From Proteles cristata cristata (lineage: Eukaryota; Chordata; Mammalia; Carnivora; Hyaenidae), in contig JAESUZ010005104.1 in NCBI GenBank assembly GCA_017311185.1, positions 1 to 64,000 on the forward strand: DNA of 64,000 nucleotides. The letters are read 5' to 3'. Positions 46,428-64,000 of this stretch are shown here, piece after piece (position 1 is the stretch's first letter; the number at the start of each line of letters is the position of its first letter). A model generated the notes under the pieces. The model was not told the DNA's origin, did not search any database, and was given only the letters and a program-made list of their open reading frames with translations. The translations under genes were made by a program, and so were the position numbers.

Positions 46428-46537
46428 AGAAGGCTTTCAGATCAGACTGTGACTCCCTTAGACTGAAAACTTCAGCGTCTCTGAAGTCAAGATGTGTTTC
46501 AGTCTAAGGGAGTCACTGTGTGATCGGAAGGCCTTCT
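46428..46537. repeat. 110-bp imperfect palindrome with 41-bp arms
   Basis: The left arm (46428-46468) and right arm (46497-46537) are reverse complements at 37 of 41 positions. The inner 20 bp are perfect: GTGACTCCCTTAGACTGAAA on the left. The 28-nt loop itself holds a 7-bp hairpin (ACTTCAG…CTGAAGT, 46469-46487). It is not part of any SINE seen here. It could be a small inverted-repeat DNA element, a transcribed hairpin, or a local inverted duplication. Confidence 0.9.
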
Positions 46538-46669
46538 CCTTGGTGGTGCGAGCAAGAGTGGTGGGCCTGGACCCTCATGCGTCCCCAGCGCGGGTCTCCG
46601 CAGCAAGAGCTGGGCCAGGCTGCTCTGTGAGCGGAGGGGGGAAGACATGGGTGGCGGCCGCTGGAAACA

Positions 46670-46790
46670 GAGGATTAAGTACTTACTTTATGCAATTGAA
46701 AGCTGATAGATAAAGGATGTCAGCAATACCATTCCTCTTTATAATTAAGAAGATAACTTAATTACTGCTATTAAAACCTAAGCTTCTCCC
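46670..46790. promoter_or_regulatory. AT-rich patch, candidate conserved element
   Basis: About 120 bp with TTAAGTACTTAC, TGCAATTGAAAGC, GATAGATAAAGG, TATAATTAAG and TTAATTACTGC. Homeodomain- and GATA-like cores are clustered just beyond the palindrome. Function is inferred only. Confidence 0.3.
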
Positions 46791-47324
46791 CCATGTGGGC
46801 TGCTTTTCATAGAATACCTTTGGTTCTGCTCTTCCCCACACACAGACCTGGCAGCAGTTAAATAGAGGCGCAGAGACTCCAAAGGTTCATCTTGTGAACC
46901 CATCTGGTTTGAAGTAGTACGACAAGTAGGGAAGGGAATTGAATCAAAGGCAAGATTTGTGTGTTTTTTTCAATACAGAAAATGTATGGGGTAGACCAGG
47001 AAATAGTCCCATCCTCCGCTCCCAGGGCTGGGTGCCGCCACTGGGCTGTGGGGCCATGTCCCCTGGCCTGCTCCCCGGCAGTGCGCATGTCACAATACAG
47101 AGGCGGCTGTGGGGGTGAGGGAGATTGGGAAGGAGGCAGTGGGGATCAGATTTGTGCGGAGGCATCAGATGTGCCCAAATAGATGCCCGGTCCTGTCCCC
47201 CGGCACCTATGAAACCGCACAGCCTCATCGGAACCCACACAGAGGAGGAGAGGAGGTCCCCACTGCTCGCATGGGCCTTCACCATTCATACCACTCCCAC
47301 AGGGCATGGGTCGGCACCCCAGCA

Positions 47325-47400
47325 TTAAGAGGAAACTGAGGCACAGAGGCTATGGAAACTAGGAGGTGTGCTCTCCCTTGCACCCAGCTCCAGGTTGGGC
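47325..47400 (-). repeat. MIR fragment, antisense
   Basis: 'gaggaaactgaggcacagag' is the reverse complement of the conserved MIR segment. Confidence 0.6.
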
Positions 47401-48044
47401 CACTGGAATCATTCCTTTTGTCCTAGAAGAAGCTCCTTGGGCCCCCACCCCTCCCTCTACTGGCTCTGCTGGCTCTGCCCCTGGCAGCTGTGGCCCCGTG
47501 GAATTCTCTAGTGCTCACACGCTTTGATCTGCAGCACACCCGGAGATCAGTGCTTCCCATTCACCCAACCGTCGCAATACAAGTCCCACACACTTTGGAC
47601 TTCCTCAGCCAGAGGGAAGGGGCGGCTGAAGCCCCACAACCAGGCTTTCTCTTCCTCTGCCACGCCAGAACCCCCCCATCCACGCCAGACCCCCCCCCCT
47701 CACCCACACCAGAACCTCTGTGTACTGCCTCTGCACCCCAAATGCTTCCCTGTGTAACCAGCCCCTTCAGGTTGTTTGTCATCATAGACCTGTGTCCACA
47801 TCTGCTTGTGCCCTATGGCTCACTGACGTGCTTGCTTGGGGCACTTTCTCTCTGTCTGTGTAAAGGTACCTAATGCTGTCCAGCTATACTTAGTGGTAGT
47901 ACAGGGGCGCGGTCCCATTCCAGAGGAACCCTGCACCATCCAGAGCCTGTGGATGAGACCCTGTGAGCTGGGCTGTGGGGTTGTTAGAGTGCTCGTGAAT
48001 TGGGCTCTTGGAATACCTAGATGAGAGGAGGTGGCAACCGCAGG

Positions 48045-48110
48045 GCTTGCCAGAGTGCCTGGCACTTGGTAAGTCCTGTAAAAATGCCAGTAATTTATAT
48101 TGGGGTATTC
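48045..48110 (+). repeat. MIR 3'-end fragment
   Basis: 'agagtgcctggcacttggta' then 'agtcctgtaaaaatg' fits the MIR tail (…cagtgcctggcacatagtaagcgctcaataaatg…). Confidence 0.5.
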
Positions 48111-48227
48111 CACACACATCTCCAGCCTTCCTGGGATCTGGAAGGTTTATGTCAAAAACAGAGGCTCCAGCACTGGAGGAAAGGAGGACAGCAGGCCCTA
48201 TCTGTAGCTATGGTCTGGTCTTCCTCC

Positions 48228-48313
48228 TTTATTTTTTATTTCATTTCATTTTCATCTATTTATTTTAGGCAGAGAGAGAGAAAAGGAGAAAGAGGGGAGG
48301 GGGGTGGGGAGAG

Positions 48314-48344
<31 letters not shown>

Positions 48345-48444
48345 ATCCCAAGCAGGCTCTACACTCAGCATAGAGCCCACTTGAACCATGACTTGAGCTG
48401 AAATCAAGAGTTGGATGCTCAACCAACTGAGCCACCCAGCACCC
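48228..48444 (-). repeat. Felid-type CAN-SINE, antisense
   Basis: T-rich start, (GA)n tract, 'gaatcccaagcaggctctac' and end 'actgagccacccagcacccc'. 'ctggtct(t/t)cctcct'-like direct repeats on both sides (about 48214 and 48445) suggest a target-site duplication. Confidence 0.9.
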
Positions 48445-51350
48445 CTGGTCTTTCTCCTCTAAAAACAGTGAGCTGGTCTGCTGAGGGTGTCGTCACACCA
48501 CACCCCAGGGTCTTGGATCCCCTAGACCCCTTATGTGGGACCCAAAGGAGCAAAGAGGGCAGTGGACAGGCCCCACCCCTCCTCAACTTAGTCAAGAGTT
48601 TACCTGTTTCATCCATCACATGTCCATTGTTTTTCAAGGGTTGGGGAGTCTGGGGTCCCTGGACCAAACTTCTGAGGTCCTTTCTAATCCAAGTTCTTGT
48701 CCACCTGAGTTGGCAGTTGGATACTTGGAGACAAGTGAAGGGAGCAGAACAGGACCTCTGGGCTAACTGGGGAACCCAGAGGAAGACACTGAGGCACAAG
48801 CGCATGAGGAAGCAGGTCAGATGGGACCTGAGACCCACACAGGGCAGCACATCAGCTCATGGAAGGGGTAGGCCAGGTGTGCTCCAAGAGGAGCCCAAAG
48901 CGAGGGACACAGAAGCTGCCGGGACAGTGGCTTCACAGGGAAGCCAGGGACTGTCTGGGGTAGCTGCCCATGGGAGTGTCAGCCTCACACAGCAGGCAGT
49001 GCTGACAGCGCTGTTGGTGCTCACCAGGCACTTCTTTCAGGAATGAGTGACCAAGAGGGGCTCTGAAATGAGCAGCCCCCAGCAGAAGCTGGGTGACCCG
49101 AGCCACCCTTCCCTCACCCCCTTCCCAGGATGGAAGGTGGGTGACAGCAATCTGCTGAGGTGGTGCATGGCCTACACGCCGCAGGACTGCCCGGAGGAAC
49201 AGCCTCGCCTGCAGTGCTGGGCACCACAGCATCCATCATCCTAAAGCAACCGAGCGCCCTTGATAGGAGACTGGACACTGGTGAGCGGGAAGAACTGACA
49301 GGTGGGTGGCAGCGTGGGCCAGCTCTGCCACACCACGGAGCAGCCGGCGCTCTGCTGCGTGATCCCCTTTGTGAGAAGTTCTTAAGCCGGGCAAACTCAT
49401 CTGCGGGGGCAGAGGGTAGAAAACCATGCCTGTGGGGGGCTGTTCCCCAGCGCAGGGCAGCCCTCCTCTGCAGTGTCCAGCGAGCTGACCTGCAGCACAT
49501 GTGCTGTTCAGCACTTGGAATGCAGCCAGCGAGGAACCGAATGTTTCATTTTATTCTGTTTTTGTTCATTAACATGTAAGTGGCCCACTGTGGCTAGCAG
49601 CCAGCATGTCGGACAGCGGTGCAGCGCTCTGCCTTGAGTGGGTGATGATCATGGGAGCAGGTCCACATGCAGGAGGCTGGCAGGCTGCACACCGGAGACC
49701 CGTATGCTCAGCTGCAACCTCTCAGCTGCAAACAGCCGCACCATCATTGGTTCAGAAGAGAGCGTCTTCTCATTTTAGCTTTAAATGAGACCAAGGTGGA
49801 GCTCTCTCCAACTGTGGTTCTCAGCCCCTGCCACTCACCATGGCCTGAGTGTTGAAAGTGGGCAGAGGAAGAGCGCGGCCTCAGGATCACAGTAGGCCCT
49901 GGAGGGGCGTCCAGCACATGCAGGAGAGGCTAGCCCTGGCGGGCACAGCCCATCACTCCTGCAGGCCTTCCAGGACGAGAAGGGATGCAGGGCGCATCTG
50001 TGGCACCAACAGGCTGCATGAGTGGGGAGCTCAGCGGTGCATGTTGCTCACCCAGCGGGAGGTCTGCAGCAGGTGGTAGCAGGGTGTCCATCAGGGATGG
50101 GTGTCCAGAGCCGCCCTTAGGAGTCCATGAAGCTGTGTCCACAGAGCCCACTAAATCATGGGCTGCGTCTTCACACCCTGGCACTAGATGACCTTTGAAG
50201 CTTTGGGGGATCTGGGCTCCAGAGCTCATTCCTCAGCAGCCTTGGTCACCCTTTGTAGACCTGGCTCACGGAAACACTTTCTGCTGTCCAACTGCTAAGA
50301 TGTCAACCACGTCACACCATCAGGGTGAACACATCGGGAAGAAACCATCCAGTCTAGGAGGGACACTGGGAAATTACTGGCTGTGCCAGGGAGAGGTGGC
50401 ACCAGCTTGCAGCAATTGCCACAAACATACTGGGACAGACACAGAAGGGGGATAGAACCTCAGCCACTTGCATTTCCCGTCCATCGTGTGTCCAAGTTAG
50501 CAGCCTTGACGTTGACCGGTTGTCAGCTTTTCCTGCCTGGACTCAGGAAGGGAGGGATCAAAGGGTTCCTCTGGCCCCATCCCTGGTGTTGAGTTAATGG
50601 GGAGAGGTCCCTCACCACCTGGCCTGGGAAAAATGCTTCACAGACAGGTTTCAAGATGACTCATGACCACTGTCATTGTACCCCCTGTCCAGGTCACTCC
50701 GTGGGGACATTCACAGGGAACAAAGTCAATAAACAGGGGAAAGCACAGGTCTGGGCTAGGTCCAGCCAGGGGAAATGCTAGAACAGCAGAACTGCCTGTT
50801 TTTGTCTTTCGATGATCAGAGTCAGAGCTTCTCCCCTTCCCAGCCCCCAAATGGCAGTGTCCTGTCGTGATGGTTATGTCCAGCTTCCGTGGAAAAGCAC
50901 CCAGGACAGGCACTGGTCCTGAAAACAGGCCAGGAGTGCCTGCCTAAATCCTAGAGGAGGGACAACTGCCGGCCAGAATTAAGTAAAAAGACCCTGTGCA
51001 CACCTGGGGCTGAGGCTGAGCCCCGGTACTTTCAGCCTGGGGGCGGGTGGGATGAGGCTGCAAGGCGGCAGTGGGGGCGGGGAGATGGCTGGCAGAGCCC
51101 GGAGGAGACCCTGGGAGCGAACCCAGTTGGGGCCACAGCAGAGGGGGCGGGGAGAGGACGGAGAGGGGCGTGGCCGAGAAGAGCCTCTGGAAACCAGCCG
51201 GGAGAAGGCGCTGGGAGGGCACTGTAGGGACTCCCGCTTCGCAGCGGCCTGTGGGGATTGGAGCTGGGGAGACCCCGAAGTCCCCGAATCGACCGGACTC
51301 CCTCTCCCCGACATCCCCCGTGCGATCTAACTGGACGCAAATAAATGGAC
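48445..51350. other. Inter-gene region, right part (3' of TBX1)
   Basis: Unique GC-moderate DNA becomes GC-rich towards TBX1. The long + strand frame at 48411-49046 has no recognisable family. The extra downstream TBX1 exons used by some human isoforms were not recognised here. Confidence 0.5.
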
Positions 51351-51359
51351 ACGCAGGCA

Positions 51360-51846
51360 GCTTCCAAAAGAGGCGAAACCTTTATCAAGTCGGCGCCGGC
51401 GCAGTATCTACAGTATCTACAAATATCTACACGTATCTACACCGCCTGCAGACGGGCTCTCGGGTCGTCTACACTGCAACTGCCGGCCGGGCCGGGGAGG
51501 GGCGAGGGGGGCGACGCGGTCTCGCGGAGAACAATAAATATCACTTCCTTCCGCCGCTGACCGGGCGCTTTGGCACTGGCGGGCGCGGACCCCGTGGCCC
51601 TCGGGGCTGGGGAGGGACCCGCGGTGGCTCCCGGGACTGGGGAACCATATACTTCGACAGCTGTCGGGGTTGGAGGGTGAAGGACCCAGACGGCTTCGAG
51701 GCTAGGGAAGGGGAGACCCGCACTGGCCCCCGGGGCTTGGGGGAACGTGTTCTTGGAAGGCCCTTGGGGCTGGGTGGACGGGAACCCCGACGGCCCTCAG
51801 GGCTGTGCGGGGACCCCGGGCGGGGAGCGGCCAGCGGGCGCCCGCA
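51360..51846 (-). other. TBX1 3'UTR with probable poly(A) signal
   Basis: This stretch follows the TAA on the - strand. A GATAAA hexamer (AATAAA variant) lies at 51381-51386 and would place cleavage near 51360. Upstream of it on the transcript are four UGUAGAUA motifs (51405-51441). The remainder is GC-rich and unstructured by eye. Confidence 0.6.
51405..51441 (-). promoter_or_regulatory. Four tandem UGUAGAUA motifs in TBX1 3'UTR (Pumilio-element-like)
   Basis: On the - strand TGTAGATA occurs at 51405-51412, 51414-51421, 51424-51431 and 51434-51441, spaced 9-10 nt. This fits the UGUANAUA Pumilio recognition pattern, though G at position five is not the favoured base. The cluster lies 20-60 nt before the GATAAA signal. 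Binding is inferred. Confidence 0.55.
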
Positions 51847-59171
<7,325 letters not shown>

Positions 59172-59257
59172 CCCGGCCGGGGATCCCAGCAGCCGGTGAA
59201 GCTTCGCCTGGTCGGAGGACCCGGGGCCCAGGCGAGCCTTGCGCTCTACGGCCTCTG
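59172..59257 (-). other. TBX1 5'UTR part of exon carrying the MHFST start
   Basis: A good acceptor (pyrimidine-rich then TTGCAG|CAGAGG) ends at 59258. This would join to the distal non-coding exon at 61734. A purely local transcription start within the 59.2-60.1 kb CpG-rich DNA is the alternative. Confidence 0.45.
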
Positions 59258-61733
59258 CTGCAACCAGAGAGGCGATGCTGAACGCGCTGGCCCGGGGAGA
59301 CAGCGGGCTCCGCGCGTCCATAGGCGCCCGGCGGCCTGGCCGGCGCCGCCTCCGACTGCGTGCACCCAGCCGCACCGAGGCCGGCCCAGCCCACGGGACC
59401 CGGGGGCGGGGGCCTGCGGTGCCACTCACAGCCTCCAGCCCTGGGCCCAAGGGATTATGGCGTCACGGCCCCCCACTCTGGGCCGGTGGCAGCCAAGGGG
59501 CCCAGATGGGTGGAGCGCCCTGGGAGTGTGGGGCCCTTCTGCTTTTCAAGCTCCCTGCCCCTGGCCTCTGCTCCCAGGGACCTCGGTGACCAGCGCCCTT
59601 CGAACATCCCGCTGTTCCCACCGAGGCGGGGGTTCCCTCTGTCCAGCGAAGCCACCGAAGCCACCGTCGGCTTCTACAGTCCCCGAATGGAGGCAGCTAC
59701 ACCGAGAGCGCCCAGCCTCAGCCTGTGTCAGTGGGGCACCGATGGATCACCGTGGGGAGGCCTGGATTGGCCTTGCCCCTGCCCTCGGCCCCTCCCGCCT
59801 CCTCCTCCCTGGCTGCCCCTGCACCTGGGTGAGGAGAGGGCAGCTCGGGATCCGGCACTGGCCACAGGCGGACAACACCAGAGCTGTGGCGTCGTCTGTT
59901 CCTCGGCGCGGCGGAACAGGACCCAGCCCAGCAAATGCCCCCCCAACCCCCTTCAGTCGGCTCACTGTCGTGGGGACCCCAAGCAGAGGGACGCCGCCCA
60001 GGCCGTGCAGCCCGGGAGCCCGAGCGTCACGCGCACCCGCGCGCACCGCCCGCCTCTGGCCAGGACGCTTATACATCCGGAGGGTGGGCAGTGCCCGCTC
60101 CTCCGACCTCCCCGCGCACCGGCCGGGCGCAGGGAGGGCCGGGGGCGGGGCCTGGACTGGCCCAGGGAGCCGAGGACACGTCGGAGGAGTTCAGGCCGCC
60201 GGGTCGGATTGTATGCTGCCCCCTGCCACCCACCCTGCATTCAGCCTGCCCACCTGGTTAGGCCTGCTGCCTTGGTGCCCAGCCAGGCCAGCAGAGTGAG
60301 GCAAGGCCCACCCTGAAGCTTCAAGGCCTCTAGGCCCAGGCATCCGGGACACTAAGGCCTAACTTGGCTTGTGCCTTCCCCCACACCTACTGCCGATGAG
60401 GTCTTCTCTGACCAGCTCAAGGTATCCATGGCTTTTCTGCCCAGAGGCTTCCTAGCAGAGCATCAAATCTCCCAGCTTCCCAGGAGCCTCTCTAGCCCTT
60501 CGCTGTGGCTCTGGCTCTCAGGGCCTCTGTTTCCAAGGCTTCTCTGCCTGCAACCATGGTGTAGGCCTTCGCCTGCGCTTGCCTGGGATAAGGGTAGGAG
60601 GCAGGCAGCCTCTCCCAGGTTTGTACAATCCCGGGGGCTCAGAACCCAGGCGGGAGAAGGTGCTGTTTGGGAAGTGGGGAAGGCTCAGGAACTGAGGACC
60701 GGGAGTAAGCTCCAGTAGGAAGGGACTGGGTCCTGGGCCTGAGGTCCAGGAAAGAGCGGGAGGCACTGAGTGCAGCAGGTGAGCATGTGGGCATATGACT
60801 GGGGTGTGGTATGTGTGACTTCATGTACAATGAGCCCCCCCCCACTTGCCCCTACATCTGAGGCTGTAGTTGTGGAGTGTGGAGAGAAAGGGAAGCTGTT
60901 GCCAGAGCATGCCCTCAGCCCCGAATGGCCTGTGACAGTGACGCGAACCTGTGGGACCTAGGGGCAGATCCAGGGAGGAGTGAAATGTGGAACCAGCTGG
61001 GTTTAAGGTCCCTCTCCCTCTCCCCTGAGCAGGGCAGCCCCCTGCCTCCAGGACCCCAGGAGAAGCTGCTTCTGATAGAGAGACGAGCCCAGCTGGGAAG
61101 GGGCATTGGTAGAGGCACGTCATGGCAGTGTTGAGGGAGGCGTGCCCACTGCTGGCAGTCCGCACCCAGACAGGCATGCAGGATAGTGTCACCAGGGGTA
61201 CCTCATGCTGGCAGTCCGCACCCAGAAAGGCCCTGGGCCCTGCAGACTGCATGTGGGACCCATGTGGGGGTTCTGGGTGGGGCTCCTGCCTGCGATTGTG
61301 CAGCTATCTGGGATGCATGCTGGCCCAGCATGTGGTGATGAGGCCGGTTTTGTCCTGGCCACCTGGGGAGGCTTCTGCCAGTACTGGGCACACACCTGAG
61401 GGCAGCGGCCAGATGTGGACTCCGAGGGTGACACCAATATTACAGAGGGAGAAGTGAAAGCGAAAAAAACCTGGGGCTTCCTGGATGGCCCTCCGGTGTC
61501 TGCCTCAACGGAGGGGACCTAGTGCCTGATCCTCCCAGCCCCTCATTAACCCCTTCCTGCTGGAACTGAGACCTGCTGGGTCTGGCTGGGTGGGCAGAAG
61601 TGCCAGAGTAGGGGACTCTGGGGTGAGCAAACCCTGGTTGAGGAAAGGGGCTCCTGCAAGAGGTGAGGAGCTTCACCCAAACCTGCTCTGTCTTCGCCGG
61701 GTCGACCCCTTTCTACCCGTTGGCGATACTCAC
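59258..61733 (-). other. TBX1 5' intron / upstream GC-rich DNA
   Basis: 2.5 kb. The part to about 60.15 kb is CpG-rich. A TATAAG box on the - strand at 60068-60073 could mark a local promoter. The + strand frames of 467 and 318 codons here are taken as GC-rich artefacts. Confidence 0.5.
60068..60073 (-). promoter_or_regulatory. TATA-like box upstream of TBX1 exon
   Basis: TGTATAAGCG on the - strand within CpG-rich DNA, about 0.9 kb before the MHFST ATG. A single motif is weak evidence. Confidence 0.2.
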
Positions 61734-62270
61734 CCGCGAAACTGCAGAGCCGGGGACCCCGCTGCTCAGCGCCGGGGCCCTCCTGGAGCCCTCGACTGAA
61801 GGGGCCCGAAGCGCTCGAAGCGCGAGGCCGCCGGAGCCTCCAGCCCAGGGCAGAGTGGCCGCCTCCGCCGCCCACCCGGGCTGCGCTTCTCGGAACCTCC
61901 CTCCGTTCCTCCCTGGGCGCCGCACCGCCCTCGCGCTCTTCGCTCCGCCGCCCCCCAACCCGCCCGCGCCCTCGCCGCCGCCGTCGCCCAAGCCCCGGAC
62001 TCGCACCCGCCTGCAGCCCGGAGGGGAGCGCGCCCGCCCGCCGCCCCGAGCCCCGCACACCCCATCGCGCACGCTGCGCCGCCGCCCGCGGGAAGCCTTC
62101 CTCCCTCACCTGGCCCGGCCGTGGCTCCCTTCCGCCTCGCTCCCCCTGCCGGCCGCGCCTCCATTACCGAGAGGTAGGAGTCCTGGCGGGGCACCGGCCT
62201 GCGCGGGCCAGGAGGGCCGAACGGCCGGGGTTGAGAGCCGCCCGGGTCTGCCTTCTCAGGCCGCAGGCTG
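61690..62270 (-). promoter_or_regulatory. Distal TBX1 CpG island with probable non-coding exon 1
   Basis: Very CpG-rich DNA ends at a strong - strand donor, TTCGCGG|GTGAGTATC, with last exon base 61734. Human TBX1 has a non-coding first exon about 2.9 kb before the MHFST exon, as I recall. The distance here (about 2.6-3 kb) fits. The transcription start probably lies near 62.0-62.2 kb. Confidence 0.55.
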
Positions 62271-64000
62271 CCCCCTTTGCCTGGGACACAGAAGGAACAC
62301 AAGGGCCGCATTTTGCGGCTGGCTGCGAAGTCAGGGTGACTATGGGACCATTTTACAGGCCCTAAAACCGAGGCTGGGTGTTGACAGTCCGCAGTTAGGT
62401 ACAGGGTGGACACTCGAAGTCCTGCGGAGGCCAGGAGGTGGGATGGGCTGGAGGAGGGCAAGACTGAGGCACCGCTCGGCACCAGCACAGCTGTAGCCTC
62501 TGCTTCCCTCTGGGCCAGGCATGGGGCCCCACATGGGCGCTTGGCTGTGCCCTCCAGCGTTACCCTAGGATGCCCAGACAGCACCCCCGTGCGACTCAGC
62601 ATCTTTGGAGTTTTGCCTGAAGCAAGTCCTGTTTTCGGAGGTTTTCTCGCCAGTGTGCTAGAGGTGCTCTCTGCAGGGTACTGACTAGCCAGCCGTTTGC
62701 CCGCCTCCTCCAGGGAGAGCACATGGCTCCCCCAGGGGAGCTGTCACCACAGCCACCCCTACACTCTTTTGGCAGGACCGCACTTTTCGTCTCCTGTCCA
62801 TTGTAAAGGCAGGACTACAGCGCTGCGACCATGCTACCGCTGCTCATAACTCACTCAGAACTTCTCCACTCCCAACCCTGGAAGGACCTGTGCACCTTTG
62901 TGCCTCCCTGGAGGCAAAGCGCACAGATCCTTGCACTCTGTGCTCCCAAAGACGAAGGGCACACCAGCCGCTCCTCCAGCACGGGTCTCCAATGTGTCTG
63001 GGGCAAATGCACACACTGAGGGATTCATGGAGGTGCCCACAGGACATGAGCGCGTGGCGCACTGGAGACCCTCCGTCCTCCAGGAACCAGAGTTTGGATC
63101 GGGGCAGGAGCAGGCTGCACCTCCCAGAGACAGAGAACAGCTCAGTTTTACGAGGTCCCATTCATTCGTTTCCGAATTGATCAGCCGGGAACTACCTCAA
63201 GTGTCTGCTTAGATTCAGCCTCAGGGATCTCAGAGAAAAGTCCTGCATCAGGAGCACCCTGCGCCCAGGCTTTCTGCTGCAGTCAGTGACTCCACCCCAG
63301 GACGAGCCTTCAGCCTTCGGAGCCAAGTTTCCACAGGGCGGCAGCAGGGGCGGGAGGGAGGCAACCTTCGCTGGAGCCGGGAGAGAGGCAGGCACGCTGG
63401 GCGGCTCTGTCCCCACGTCTTGCTCCAGCCCACCACTGGTGCCTCACGGAGAAGAACGTTGGCCCCTGGGGGGCGCCCTATCATTCCTCCATCCAGTGAA
63501 GGTGCTTTGTCCCCCCCACCCCCATGCCGCAAATGTGGCTTTCAGGGAGGCGCTGGCGTGGATGGGGAGGGACCCCAAGCTCTCGAGGCGGATGGGTGGG
63601 GCTGCCATGCTCACACTGCCTGCAGGGTGTCTGTGCAGTATGGCCTCCTTAACCTCGGTGCCCAGCCACAGAGCTGGGAGAAGAACCTCTGGCTCCCCTT
63701 AGTAAAAGATCAAGTTCAGTCCACCTCAGGGTCTGTATCAAAGCCTGGTTTCCAATCAGCAGGCGCCCCACATGGGGCACTGCTTGCCTGAGCCCTGTCT
63801 GACCACATACTTTGCATTTACAGACTGTCGGGTGCTGGGCTGGGACTGGGGGGGGTGGTCTTCAGGGGCTTATGGTGTGGTCTGGGGCTGGGGCCAGAAC
63901 GGAGGGTGGGGGTGGGTGGGCAAGAGCAGTTTCCTGCCCTGGCCCTGCGGTGCCCACATCTGGTCTCCCATGACACTGTCCCGCAAAGTTGGAGGAGGTG
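62271..64000. other. Upstream flank of TBX1
   Basis: GC-moderate DNA with no recognised gene, SINE or strong motif cluster. In the human layout the next gene upstream (GP1BB/SEPTIN5) lies tens of kb further right. Confidence 0.6.

Noticed and set aside
48411..49046. 211-codon + strand frame after a SINE
   Set aside because: It begins inside the SINE and has no family resemblance.
61663..62722. 277-codon + strand frame and 318-codon - strand frame at the distal island
   Set aside because: Both are open because of CpG-island composition. The - strand one overlaps the inferred non-coding exon and has no recognisable domain.

Overview
This is a nuclear genomic window from a carnivoran mammal, most likely a cat-family (felid) species. 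At least fifteen copies of the tRNA-Lys-derived carnivore SINE (CAN-SINE/SINEC) are present. Most are of the felid type, with a head like GCCTGGGTGGCTCAGTCGGT, a body carrying 'GACAGCTCAGAGCCTGGAGC', a TC-rich stretch and a short A-rich tail. There is no bacterial, plasmid or phage content. Introns obey GT-AG rules, and most long open reading frames are chance products of GC-rich or microsatellite DNA. Two protein-coding genes are recognisable, arranged convergently: GNB1L on the + strand and TBX1 on the - strand. This is the neighbourhood found in human 22q11.2 (DiGeorge/velocardiofacial region), here shown in the opposite orientation. Layout: 1-3.4 kb is the 5' side of GNB1L (upstream intron or flank) with an AT-rich possible regulatory patch. 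3.44-33.67 kb holds the six coding exons of GNB1L, which join cleanly into a 361-codon WD40 protein. The last intron is 14.5 kb and is an AT-rich repeat reservoir (L1-derived DNA, many SINEs, one SINE nested in another). 33.7-51.35 kb is the space between the convergent 3' ends, with SINEs, old LTR/L1/MIR debris, a striking 41-bp-arm inverted repeat at 46.4-46.5 kb and several AT-rich patches. 51.36-59.17 kb holds TBX1, read right to left. Eight coding exons give a 496-residue protein, and an alternative in-frame start in the second coding exon gives a 505-residue form. 59.1-62.3 kb contains the 5' untranslated exons and a distal CpG-island promoter. 62.3-64 kb is upstream flank with nothing recognised. 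The two genes do not act in one pathway. TBX1 is a T-box transcription factor of pharyngeal and cardiac outflow development. GNB1L is a WD-repeat protein, reported as an accessory factor for stability of PIKK-family kinases. They are linked by position and by shared dosage in 22q11.2 deletions. Main points for a second look: four regularly spaced UGUAGAUA (Pumilio-like) motifs in the TBX1 3'UTR just before its likely poly(A) signal; a predicted 37-residue C-terminal tail on GNB1L where the human protein, as I recall it, has two residues; the long inverted repeat; two alternative TBX1 N-termini with separate CpG islands; and several AT-rich, homeodomain-motif-rich patches that look like enhancers. 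All comparisons with human proteins are from memory and no alignment was run.
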